Part shown: in pieces, positions 1-6,041 of the stretch
How the letters are laid out: the number at the start of each line of letters is the position of its first letter
How positions within the stretch are numbered: position 1 is the first letter of the stretch
Source: a virus
Virus record (IMG/VR): IMGVR_UViG_3300033153_007955
Coordinates: 1 to 23,229 of that record
Direction: 5' to 3' (one strand)
DNA length: 23,229 bases
Translations under genes and position numbers: made by a program
The notes under the pieces: generated by a model
The model's database searches: none
What the model was told of the DNA's origin: nothing
What the model saw: the letters and a program-made list of their open reading frames with translations, nothing else

Positions 1-175
1 CGATCCATTCGCAGGGAGCGGTGTGACGGCGATGGTGGCAAAGAATCTCGGATGCAAGTGCATCAATATCGAACTGAACGAGGAATACCTGAAGATGCAG
101 ACGAACCGCCTGGCGCAGGGCGTGCTGCCGTTCGGGGATGAAACGAAAAGCAAAAGGGTAAGCTATGACGTTTGA
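1..175 (+). CDS. DNA methyltransferase, C-terminal end (5' truncated by window)
   Basis: Open from the window edge (codons start at base 2) to a TGA at 173-175. The visible 57 residues begin with DPFAGSGVT, the FxGxG AdoMet-binding motif I of amino-methyltransferases (N6-adenine or N4-cytosine), followed by a short helix and an acidic strand end (INIELNEEYL) that normally contacts the AdoMet ribose. Motif I lying at the C-terminus fits the beta-type order, in which the catalytic DPPY-type motif precedes it; that part is outside the window. The tail is basic (KSKRVSYDV). It overlaps the next gene by 11 bases. Phages often carry such enzymes to protect their DNA from host restriction; that role is inferred. 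The target base and sequence cannot be told. Confidence 0.85.
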   Translation, partial: DPFAGSGVTAMVAKNLGCKCINIELNEEYLKMQTNRLAQGVLPFGDETKSKRVSYDV

Positions 176-983
176 TGAATTGAAAAAACGTGTTCCCAAT
201 GCCGTGGAATCCGAATGGCATCATCACGACAAGGGCGAGGGCTGGGTCCATCGATCCGCTATGGTTAAAGCCGATGTCTACGTTGGCGATGGAGCAATTA
301 TTCTCGGCGGCAAGTTTTTCGGCGGCAAGTTTTTCGGCGGCGAGTTCCGCTGCGGCAAGTTTTTCGGCGGCTTGTTTTTCGGCGGCTTGTTTTTCGGCGG
401 CGAGTTCCACGGCGGCAAGTTTTTCGGCGGCGAGTTCCGCTGCGGCGAGTTCCGCGGCGGCGAGTTCCGCGGCGGCAAGTTTTTCGGCGGCTTGTTTTTC
501 GGCGGCGAGTTCCGCGGCGGCGAGTTCCACGGCGGCAAGTTTCTCGGCGGCTTATTCCACGGCGGCGTCTGGAGGCAATCCCCCGTGTTTATCCAGGGCT
601 CGCGATACTACATGATGGAAGCGTTGCCCGATGCGTCGAGGATACGCAGCGGGTGCATCGAGAAACCGATCGAGTGGTGGATTGAGGACGACTATCGGCA
701 TCTGCGTCAAGCGGCGGAAGAAAATCACTACACACCTGAGCAGGTTGAGGAATATATCGTGTACGCGCAGATGTTTAACGCGCTACGGGAGTTGCGAAAA
801 ACGACTGCGGGGGGTGCGAGAAAGCAGGATCGGCGAAATGAACGCGATGGAAACCGCCACCACAGACGAACTGATTCAGGAATTGCAGAAGCGTTTTTCG
901 CAGGGTGTGATTTCTATGGCAAGAGAGCCGACCAGCGCCGAATACCAAGGCGGGACAGAAACCCTGATGAGGCGATGGGGTAA
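165..983 (+). CDS. Pentapeptide-repeat (beta-helix) phage protein, probably with a shifted 3' end
   Basis: The ORF starts at ATG 165, overlapping the methyltransferase end. Residues 1-46 (WHHHDKGEGWVH, then VKADVYVGDGAIILGG) look like the cap and first turns of a left- or right-handed beta-helix. Residues ~46-134 are about 17 perfect five-residue units of the type GGKFF, GGEFR, GGLFF, GGEFH with phenylalanine at the central position, as in the pentapeptide-repeat fold. After the repeats comes SPVFIQGSRYYMM and an acidic, helical region ending near YAQMFNALREL. I recall this architecture from other phage hypothetical proteins. From about residue 210 the sequence becomes arginine-rich and looks like an out-of-frame reading of the next gene (838-1083), so the true end is probably near 840, with an indel in the G6 run at 809-814. 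Function unknown. Confidence 0.7.
   Translation: MTFDELKKRVPNAVESEWHHHDKGEGWVHRSAMVKADVYVGDGAIILGGKFFGGKFFGGEFRCGKFFGGLFFGGLFFGGEFHGGKFFGGEFRCGEFRGGEFRGGKFFGGLFFGGEFRGGEFHGGKFLGGLFHGGVWRQSPVFIQGSRYYMMEALPDASRIRSGCIEKPIEWWIEDDYRHLRQAAEENHYTPEQVEEYIVYAQMFNALRELRKTTAGGARKQDRRNERDGNRHHRRTDSGIAEAFFAGCDFYGKRADQRRIPRRDRNPDEAMG
301..566 (+). repeat. 15-bp coding tandem repeat (about 17 units)
   Basis: Units of 15 bases built from GGCGGCAAGTTTTTC, GGCGGCGAGTTCCGC, GGCGGCTTGTTTTTC and GGCGGCGAGTTCCAC, shuffled in order, encode the pentapeptides of the 165-983 protein. Identical codons are used in units of the same type, so the array has been copied or homogenised at DNA level recently. The array also opens spurious long frames on both strands. 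Confidence 0.9.
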
Positions 984-1083
984 TGCGCTCTGGTGTGTAG
1001 GTGCGGCCCAGTGCCTGATGCACATAGCGGAAGGTGACCACATTGAGTCGATCGCAAAGACCCAAGAAAACGACGAGGGATAA
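838..1083 (+). CDS. Small phage protein of unknown function (81 aa)
   Basis: Start chosen at ATG 838 (MNAMETATTDEL), preceded by AGGA about nine bases upstream; the open frame extends further 5' but that part is a shadow of the pentapeptide-repeat gene. The protein begins with an amphipathic helix (TDELIQELQKRF), followed by GVISMARE, a tryptophan-containing middle and an acidic tail. This arrangement resembles small hypothetical proteins common in phage accessory regions, but I cannot assign a domain. Its start ATGA would overlap the stop of a frame-corrected upstream gene, the same coupling used by the following genes, which supports this start. The stop is at 1081-1083, three bases before the next ATG. 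Confidence 0.65.
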   Translation: MNAMETATTDELIQELQKRFSQGVISMAREPTSAEYQGGTETLMRRWGNALWCVGAAQCLMHIAEGDHIESIAKTQENDEG

Positions 1084-1086
1084 ACC

Positions 1087-1218
1087 ATGTGGAAACGAAT
1101 CGCACTTCTGACAATGGCCCTTTTATTCGAAGGCTGCCCCATCACGGTCAACGTGGAGCAGATGGGCGTAACCATCACGCCCGACGCGGTGGAACAGTTC
1201 ATGGAGATAACGTCATGA
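1087..1218 (+). CDS. Very small lipoprotein-like peptide (43 aa)
   Basis: ATG 1087 to TGA 1218. The N-terminus has two basic residues (MWKR), a hydrophobic stretch (IALLTMALLF) and then EGC at residues 15-17, reading like a lipoprotein signal with a weak lipobox. The remainder (VNVEQMGVTITPDAVEQFMEITS) is short and polar. It starts three bases after the previous stop and its TGA overlaps the ATG of the zinc-ribbon gene (ATGA at 1215), so it fits a tightly packed operon. Small phage lipoproteins include spanin subunits, but nothing here proves a lysis role and no endolysin or holin is next to it. It could also be a chance ORF, although the spacing and signal-like start argue against that. Confidence 0.5.
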   Translation: MWKRIALLTMALLFEGCPITVNVEQMGVTITPDAVEQFMEITS

Positions 1219-1649
1219 CACGTGGACAACAGATCTTCAATGCGCTGAAGCGGTTTGCCAACAGCATGGACAAGCTCCGCACGGCCCGCCGGAAAACGAA
1301 GCCCGTCAAGTGCGTCAAGTGCAACCACTACCTACTTGAGACGAGTCGCGGACGTCGGGAATGTCCGTATTGCACGCTCAAGGCCGCCTACGACAAGAAC
1401 GTGGAGGCGTTCGACAAGCAGGGCAAGTCTCTGCTCGACAAAACGGTGGCACTGGCCAGGGTGGGCGCGGCGGCACGGAAAGTCGCCGCGCTCGTCACCC
1501 GACAGGTTTACCACAGAGAACCCAGCAATAATGTCACACGGTACGTCTTCAATCGGCACGATGCGCTGATCGAGGCCGCCAACAAACTGAAGGCACTGTT
1601 GATAGAAGAGGAATATGGCAACGATTCACGATCGGAGGGAAAGCGATGA
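1215..1649 (+). CDS. Zinc-ribbon phage protein of unknown function (144 aa)
   Basis: Start ATG 1215 overlaps the preceding stop (ATGA); an in-frame start at 1089 would swallow the lipoprotein-like gene and is rejected. Two cysteine pairs, C33-x2-C36 and C50-x2-C53 (CVKC and CPYC), form a compact zinc ribbon in an otherwise basic N-terminal half. The C-terminal half is helical (KSLLDKTVALARVGAAARKV, then DALIEAANKLKALLIEEE). A zinc ribbon with basic residues suggests nucleic-acid or protein binding, but no catalytic motif is visible. Its end overlaps the next gene by ATGA at 1646, so both are probably translationally coupled. Confidence 0.7.
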   Translation: MTRGQQIFNALKRFANSMDKLRTARRKTKPVKCVKCNHYLLETSRGRRECPYCTLKAAYDKNVEAFDKQGKSLLDKTVALARVGAAARKVAALVTRQVYHREPSNNVTRYVFNRHDALIEAANKLKALLIEEEYGNDSRSEGKR

Positions 1650-2047
1650 CTGATGCCGAACTACAAGCGATTCGGAAGCGATGCGATACGGCTGGCGACG
1701 ACTACGAGGGGACCATTGCACGCAATGATTTGGTGAGGCAGGATGTGCCGAACCTATTGGCCGAGGTCGAGCGGCTGACGAAAGACTTGGAGAACTGTCG
1801 CGGTATTGCCCGTGGCGAGCCCGTACAGGATTCCGAAGCGGGTGACTGGTCAGAAACTTATATTGTGGTGGCGGCCCTGCGTATGAATTACGAAGCCGCC
1901 CTACAACAGCCAAGCGAATATGAACAGTTGTTTGACCTGCAATATCGTCGCACGAACGAGGGAAATCGCGATACACTTCCGGATCTTGGCGTACTTTTGA
2001 AATGGCTGATGGAACAGATTGCGGCGCGCGATGAAAAGACGGAGTGA
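1646..2047 (+). CDS. Coiled-coil phage accessory protein (133 aa)
   Basis: ATG 1646 overlaps the upstream stop. The N-terminus (MTDAELQAIRKRCD) and the segment DVPNLLAEVERLTKDLE are typical of a widespread, uncharacterised phage protein type in which a short charged region is followed by a DxPxLLAEVERL helix that probably forms a coiled coil. The rest (DLQYRRTNEGNRDTLPDL, LLKWLMEQIAARDEKTE) is helical and acidic. No enzymatic motif. It is the last member of the ATGA-coupled run that starts at 165; a repeat-filled gap of ~80 bases follows. Confidence 0.65.
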   Translation: MTDAELQAIRKRCDTAGDDYEGTIARNDLVRQDVPNLLAEVERLTKDLENCRGIARGEPVQDSEAGDWSETYIVVAALRMNYEAALQQPSEYEQLFDLQYRRTNEGNRDTLPDLGVLLKWLMEQIAARDEKTE

Positions 2048-2059
2048 ACGTGCGAACGT

Positions 2060-2110
2060 ACGAACGTGAGAAGGTGAGAAAGTGACGCCCACCCATTGCG
2101 ATGGGTGGGC
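2060..2110 (+). repeat. Octamer run plus 24-bp palindrome
   Basis: Period-8 units of the form GTGCGAAC/GTGAGAAG/GTGAGAAA fill about 2049-2084, followed directly by a 24-bp palindrome at 2087-2110 (GCCCACCCAT, centre TGCG, then the complement). The palindrome ends 16 nt before ATG 2127. The same arrangement recurs before many genes in this window. Confidence 0.85.
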
Positions 2111-2126
2111 TTGAAACGAGGCACGA

Positions 2127-2261
2127 ATGCAGTCTGAACGATGGACCGAATCTTCGGTGTTTGAACGGCTGAACGATGTGTATCCGGGGTGGACCACGGT
2201 TTATGTGCCCATCGCGAAAAGGCTTGCCAATCAGGGTAGCAGACAGCGGGGGGGGGCGTGA
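2127..2261 (+). CDS. Small phage protein (44 aa), possibly interrupted in a G9 run
   Basis: ATG 2127 lies 16 nt after the palindrome. The peptide begins MQSERWTESSVFERLNDVYPGW and continues TVYVPIAKRLANQGSRQRGGA before TGA 2259-2261. The amino-acid composition looks coding up to the glycine/arginine run, which falls on nine consecutive G at 2248-2256. A one-base change there would extend the frame to TGA 2323-2325 with a sensible ending (GVTYQWFQCNRG). I therefore suspect a length variant of a homopolymer rather than a natural end. No function can be assigned. Confidence 0.5.
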   Translation: MQSERWTESSVFERLNDVYPGWTTVYVPIAKRLANQGSRQRGGA

Positions 2262-2333
2262 TGGCGCCAGAGGTGTTACTTATCAATGGTTCCAGTGTAA
2301 CCGGGGGCGAAGTATGGAGGTCTGAGTGCTCCG

Positions 2334-2681
2334 ATGATCCATCGACGGCCATGGGCGGATGCGGAACTTGAAATACTGCAAAAGGGCCACGAGACGTGGA
2401 CGATCTATGAAATCCTTGAAAAGCTGGGCGAGTTGGGTGGTCGCACGAAATCGACCGTGTATGGGAAATTGTCACGCATGGGCTTGCGGGCCAAACGTCT
2501 GACACACGGGTCGCACCACCGCCGGCGAGGCGGGTGCCGCCCACCGGTGGCTGATCCGGACCCGGACGAACTGGCCCGGCGGGTCCGGCCGTTCCGGGAG
2601 GCGAAACGGCTTAAAGGCGACCTTTTTAATTTTGACCGGACGCCGCATAAAATCTATCTGCCGGGCCGGACGGATGATTGA
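2334..2681 (+). CDS. HTH / SANT-like small DNA-binding protein
   Basis: 115 residues from ATG 2334, with GGAGG at 2316-2320 as a distant Shine-Dalgarno. Residues 5-52 read PWADAELEILQ, then three short helices ending KSTVYGKLSRMGL, the pattern of a Myb/SANT-like or GcrA-like helix-turn-helix in which a tryptophan opens helix 1 and the last helix (TVYGKLSRMGL) would read DNA. The C-terminus is basic and proline-rich. Its place directly before the large terminase could mean a small terminase subunit or a late-gene regulator; both are inference. Small terminases usually carry an HTH near the N-terminus, which fits, but they normally also have an oligomerisation region that I cannot identify here. 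Confidence 0.6.
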   Translation: MIHRRPWADAELEILQKGHETWTIYEILEKLGELGGRTKSTVYGKLSRMGLRAKRLTHGSHHRRRGGCRPPVADPDPDELARRVRPFREAKRLKGDLFNFDRTPHKIYLPGRTDD

Positions 2682-2682
2682 G

Positions 2683-2722
2683 AATGTGAGAAAGCAACGC
2701 CCACCCTTTGCACGGGGTGGGC
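2683..2722 (+). repeat. Octamer remnant plus 24-bp palindrome before terminase
   Basis: GTGAGAAA at 2686 is followed by a variant palindrome at 2699-2722 (GCCCACCCTT, then GGGGTGGGC). It ends 12 nt before the terminase ATG at 2735. The two arms differ at the centre but still pair over nine bases. Confidence 0.8.
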
Positions 2723-2734
2723 TGAGGGTCACGG

Positions 2735-4777
2735 ATGACCGTTGTGGATGTTCAACCTGAGCTTTTTTCCGAGGCGGACCGATTGATTTTGGCGCCGGTG
2801 GCGATCTTGCCGCTGGCCGAGTGGGCGGACACGTTCCGGTTTGTGACTTCCGGCCCGGTCATCGGGACCGGCACGCCCGTCCGGTGGACCAACGACCTCG
2901 ACCCGCTGAACGTGACGGTGATGGCCGCCGTCGAAGATTCGCGATGGGGCGCTGTCTGTTTCATGGGTTCACCGCAACGTTCGGCGAAAACCGAACTGGC
3001 CGTCAACCTGATCGCCCATACGATTCATCAGAGACGCCAAAATGTGTTCTATCATAACGCGTCGGCGGCCGCGGCGGCGGATGTGTGGAAGAAAAAAACG
3101 CGCCCGGCGTTCGAGTACTCGCCGGAACTGGCCGACCTGATCCCGGCCGACCGGGAAGAGGCCGGGACGGTCAACCGGCGTGACTTCAGTAATGGCACGT
3201 CGTTGTTCATGCGCGGGTCGGATAGCCGCGCGGCGCTCGCCCAGGCGACGGCGCCGGTCACAATCGCCGACGACGTGCAGGCCATGCTGGCACTGCCGGA
3301 CGGTGATCATCCGGTCGATCTGGGGATGGAACGGGCAGATTCGTACCCGGTCGAGCAGCGGCGACACTTGCACCTGGGCCAGCCGGGGACCATGACCGAC
3401 TACCTGGCGACCGAGCTATTCGGTAGCACGTTTTATGTCCCATTCGTTCTATGTCCGAAGTGTGGCACGCTCCAGATGATCGAGTGGGACCGGTTCCGGT
3501 ATGACACGACAGATGCGCGCGCGGCATTCCACAATACGACCATGCAGTGCTGTAATACCGACTGTACGCGGTCGATAGCTGATACCGACCTGCCGGAAAT
3601 ACTGGCGAACGCGGTGTGGGTCTCGACGCCGCCGGGAAAAAACTGGCTGACCCACCCGGCCGAAGGCGGCACGTGGGTCAAACGGGCCGACGCCGCCGTA
3701 TATCCTGATACCGATAGAAAAACCACGATATGTGGTTTCTGGCGGTCGGCGTTTTATTGGCCGTTCACCGATTTCGGTGAGATGGCGGTCAAGGCGATCG
3801 AGAGTTTGGGAAACCCGGAGCAAACGATTAACTTCTCCAAACGCATCCTGGCGATTCCGTACGCCGAGCCGAAGGCGGACGAGGACGCGCTCGAGCCGAC
3901 GGACATCTATACGCACGCCGCCGGTGGCCATAGGTGGAAGACGATTCCTAAAGAGGCCGGCGTTCATGCCGGCGACGGGGTTGTGCTCGTGACGGCCGAT
4001 GTTCAGGCGGGGTATATCTGGTACCTCGTCGAGGCGTGGAACATCAAGACCGGCTCGAGCTGGCTGATCGAGTGCGGGCGGTTCGGGTCGAAGATCAAAA
4101 CGCGAGAGGAGCCCGACGAGGCCGCGCGCCATCGCGTCTGGCGAAGCCGCGTCGCCAAAGCGCTCGATCAACTGTGGGCCAAAGACCATGACGGCTGGCC
4201 CGCGATCGATGCGGACGGCGTTCTGCTCGGGACGTATTCAGCGGCGCACGGCCTGATTGACTGCTCGTTCCTGCGGGAAACGGTCCAGACGTTCTGCAAG
4301 CTGCGAAACGGTGGCCGGTGGCTGGGCAAGTGGCTGAGTATCGAAGGGTCACAATGCCGGGCGGCCGGGCGCGTGCCCGTCTGGCCGGGCATGAACAAGG
4401 CGACGACCGAGAAGAAAACCCGACGCCGCTATTGGGAGTGCAACACGAATCGGGCAAAACTGTGGGTCCGCGATGTTCTGGCTGTGCCGCCCGGGTCGGC
4501 CGGATCACTCGTTCTGCCGGAGGATATGCCGGACCAGATGCGGGTGTGGTACGCCCGGCACTTGTGCGCCGAGGAGTGGGTCGCCGAGCGGGGAAAATGG
4601 AAACTCGTCTCCGGAGAGAATCATCTACTCGACGCCAAGGCCCTACAGTTGGTCGGTGCCATGGCGTGCGAGGTGAAACTGCCGTTCGTTGCCGTCCCGG
4701 CGACGGGCACGCCGGAAGTGGTCACAGACTGGTTCGCCGAACAGAAACGGCGGCGCAAGGACGCGCGTAGACGATGA
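2735..4777 (+). CDS. terL: Phage terminase large subunit, GpA family
   Basis: 680 residues, the usual size for lambda GpA-type terminases, which cut concatemeric DNA and pump it into the prohead. A Walker A-like segment GSPQRSAKTE spans residues 78-87 after an adenine-side aromatic region (WADTFRFV). A Walker B-like VTIADD is at 175-180. A zinc-binding insert, CPKCG at 240 with CCNTDC further on, is typical of the family. The nuclease domain shows ADVQ around D422, LIDCSF around D509 and NHLLDAK around D633, the three acidic positions expected for the metal site. Walker B has DD rather than the more usual DE. The ATG is 12 nt after a 24-bp palindrome; the stop overlaps the next start (ATGA). 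Confidence 0.93.
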   Translation: MTVVDVQPELFSEADRLILAPVAILPLAEWADTFRFVTSGPVIGTGTPVRWTNDLDPLNVTVMAAVEDSRWGAVCFMGSPQRSAKTELAVNLIAHTIHQRRQNVFYHNASAAAAADVWKKKTRPAFEYSPELADLIPADREEAGTVNRRDFSNGTSLFMRGSDSRAALAQATAPVTIADDVQAMLALPDGDHPVDLGMERADSYPVEQRRHLHLGQPGTMTDYLATELFGSTFYVPFVLCPKCGTLQMIEWDRFRYDTTDARAAFHNTTMQCCNTDCTRSIADTDLPEILANAVWVSTPPGKNWLTHPAEGGTWVKRADAAVYPDTDRKTTICGFWRSAFYWPFTDFGEMAVKAIESLGNPEQTINFSKRILAIPYAEPKADEDALEPTDIYTHAAGGHRWKTIPKEAGVHAGDGVVLVTADVQAGYIWYLVEAWNIKTGSSWLIECGRFGSKIKTREEPDEAARHRVWRSRVAKALDQLWAKDHDGWPAIDADGVLLGTYSAAHGLIDCSFLRETVQTFCKLRNGGRWLGKWLSIEGSQCRAAGRVPVWPGMNKATTEKKTRRRYWECNTNRAKLWVRDVLAVPPGSAGSLVLPEDMPDQMRVWYARHLCAEEWVAERGKWKLVSGENHLLDAKALQLVGAMACEVKLPFVAVPATGTPEVVTDWFAEQKRRRKDARRR

Positions 4778-5091
4778 TTCGACTGACCATCACGGATGGA
4801 CCGCCTTGCCCGGCGTGCGGGTGCTGCGATTCGGCGAAACTCGGCGCGCGGTCACGATGGGGCCAGACCGCCGAGCGGCGGATGTGCCGGTATTGCGGGA
4901 AGACCTGGACGGCGACGGTGGAAACGGAACTGCCCGAGCCGACTGAGCCGGCGGATAACGGGGTGATCTTCCGGCCGGTGCGGTGCCCGGACTGCGGCTC
5001 GGCCGAAACGCGCGTGACCAGCACGCGAAAGCCGATCCGGCACCACAAGTGCATTGCCTGTGGCAAGGCATTTAAGAGCTGCGAAGAATGA
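4774..5091 (+). CDS. Double zinc-ribbon protein
   Basis: 105 residues, start ATGA-overlapping the terminase stop. Two similar modules are visible: C12-x2-C15 with C38-x2-C41 (CPACG, MCRYCGK) and C71-x2-C74 with C93-x2-C96 (CPDCG, KCIACGK). The second resembles the Ogr/Delta-type fold in which CPxCG is followed by a TSxR segment and a final cysteine pair before KAF. Those phage zinc proteins activate late transcription through RNA polymerase. Whether this one is a transcription activator, a DNA-packaging partner or a generic ribbon cannot be told. Translational coupling to the terminase suggests stoichiometric co-expression. Confidence 0.7.
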   Translation: MIRLTITDGPPCPACGCCDSAKLGARSRWGQTAERRMCRYCGKTWTATVETELPEPTEPADNGVIFRPVRCPDCGSAETRVTSTRKPIRHHKCIACGKAFKSCEE

Positions 5092-5584
5092 GCAGCGAGT
5101 TTAACCGCGACCCGAAGAGGAGCGCGCCCTGGGGATTAGCCGCAGAGGACGCAGAGAGCGCAGAGGGGCCATTCGGCCCATTCTTAATAAAGTTCACCGC
5201 GTAGCGGTCTCAGCGGTCTCCGCGTCCTCTGCGGCTAATCCTCACTTCTCACTTCGCCGAAGGCGCGCTCCTCTTCGAGTCGCGGTTAAACGCGTCCGCC
5301 ACGGCGGACGTTCCGTCTCAATTCTTAATTCCGCCACCAGGCGGCCTCTGCGCCCTCTGTGGCTGGTCTTCTCAATTCTCAATTCTCACTTCGCAATTCG
5401 TCCCGATGGCCATCGGGACCTCTGTGTTCTCAGTGGCGAATCTTTTTTCACTTGGTTACAGATCCTGTAACGAGGGGCATTCCGTATCTACCGATCGGTG
5501 CCATACTCGAAGAGACGAACAGGTCCGGCGCCTTAAAGAAGGGGGTCCAAGGCGCCAGACGCCATAACAAAAAGGCGAACGCCT
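5092..5584. repeat. Non-coding repeat cluster between terminase and connector genes
   Basis: About 490 bases with no supported gene. In order it holds: a 30-bp inverted repeat with arms 5099-5128 and 5262-5291 (29 of 30 positions complementary); inside it a hairpin element at 5139-5236; a perfect hairpin 5293-5310 (CGTCCGCC/GGCGGACG); a second, right-half element 5331-5364; AT-rich CAATTCTCAATTCTC-type low complexity; a perfect 18-bp palindrome 5401-5418 with another right half 5419-5437; a small hairpin 5455-5471 (GTTACA/TGTAAC); and a GGCGCC pair at 5527-5532 and 5551-5556. A small open frame at 5359-5658 is made of these repeats and is not accepted. No clear promoter found. Confidence 0.8.
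5139..5236 (+). repeat. Two-hairpin repeat element, copy G
   Basis: Left arm of three 9-mers (GCCGCAGAG, GACGCAGAG, AGCGCAGAG), hairpin 1 at 5166-5179 (GGGCC/GGCCC), AT-rich linker, hairpin 2 at 5196-5208 (ACCGC-GTA-GCGGT), right arm ending CTCTGCGGCT. The outer arms are complementary over the last ~24 bases with one mismatch. Hairpin sequences differ from the other copies while pairing is kept. Confidence 0.8.
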
Positions 5585-5586
5585 TT
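5571..5586 (+). promoter_or_regulatory. GGCGAACGCC hairpin overlapping a TTG start
   Basis: A perfect 16-bp inverted repeat, AAAGGC-GAAC-GCCTTT. The last two T belong to the TTG start codon of the gene at 5585. The same hairpin overlaps the TTG start at 17933, so the position is not accidental. It would have to be melted for initiation, which could lower or gate translation (inference). Confidence 0.6.
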
Positions 5587-5866
5587 GGCGATCAGCGTCG
5601 CACAACTCAATACGCACCTGGAAGCGGCCCGCACGGCGATCGCGGCGGCGGACTATGACACCGCGCACACGCAGGCGATGGCGGCCCAGGCGTGCCTGGC
5701 CGGCCTGCCGGACGGCGGGCAGGCGGGCAATACGGTCGAATGGCGGGCGACCATCGACGGTCTGCTCGACCGGATCGGTGTGGCACGCCGGCGCGCGGCC
5801 AGCACGGACGCAACGACCGGCGGGATCCGGCGGACGCGGATCGATTACACGCGGCCGACGACGTGA
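5585..5866 (+). CDS. Small head-tail connector candidate (gpW-like position)
   Basis: 93 residues from TTG 5585, which is the only start before the conserved-looking SVAQLNTHLEAARTAIAAA; no in-frame ATG occurs until residue ~32. The N-terminal two thirds are an alanine-rich helical hairpin (HLEAARTAIAAADYDTAHTQ, TVEWRATIDGLLDRIGVARR), and the C-terminus is basic with a Gly-rich turn and ends IDYTRPTT. A protein of this size and shape between terminase and portal matches the place of lambda gpW, the head-completion protein needed for tail joining. The assignment rests on order and size; sequence similarity to gpW is not obvious. Confidence 0.55.
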   Translation: MAISVAQLNTHLEAARTAIAAADYDTAHTQAMAAQACLAGLPDGGQAGNTVEWRATIDGLLDRIGVARRRAASTDATTGGIRRTRIDYTRPTT

Positions 5867-6029
5867 GAAAGTGCGAAGGTGAGAAAGTGAGAAGGGATTG
5901 GCCGCAGAGTACGCAGAGATCGCAGAGGCGGCTTCGCCGCGGGAATTAAATTTAGAATGGCACGAAGTGCCCTCCGCGTCCTCCGCGGTCTCTGCGGCTG
6001 AACGCGCCCACCCATTGCAATGGGTGGGC
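5864..6029 (+). repeat. Composite repeat: octamers, element copy A, palindrome
   Basis: Octamer run 5864-5895; then the two-hairpin element 5901-6000 with left arm (GCCGCAGAG and two more 9-mers), hairpin 1 at 5928-5940 (GCGGC-TTC-GCCGC), linker GGGAATTAAATTTAGAAT, hairpin 2 at 5959-5971 (GGCAC-GAA-GTGCC) and right arm ending CTCTGCGGCTG; then a perfect 24-bp palindrome at 6006-6029. The palindrome ends 12 nt before the portal ATG. The portal frame stays open through all of it, but that stretch is repeat sequence, not conserved protein. Confidence 0.85.
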
Positions 6030-6041
6030 TTGAATAAAACA

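Noticed and set aside
63-530. Minus-strand frame rich in AAELAAEKQAAEK repeats
   Set aside because: It is the antisense reading of the 15-bp tandem repeat in the pentapeptide gene; no ribosome site and no independent support.
301-566. Possible CRISPR-like or direct-repeat array
   Set aside because: Units are contiguous 15-mers without spacers and encode pentapeptides in frame.
2261-2371. 36-codon frame starting at ATG 2261
   Set aside because: Overlaps the HTH-like gene, lacks coding character, and is better explained as part of the G9-run ambiguity.
3449-4189. 246-aa minus-strand frame inside terminase
   Set aside because: Overlaps the GpA core on the opposite strand; Arg-rich composition typical of shadows.
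5359-5658. 99-aa plus-strand frame across the repeat cluster
   Set aside because: Made entirely of repeat and linker sequence and overlaps the connector candidate in another frame.
5898-6041. 48-codon N-terminal extension of the portal protein
   Set aside because: It is a translation of element A and the palindrome; similar peptides (HPLQWVG) appear wherever the palindrome occurs. ATG 6042 is the sensible start.
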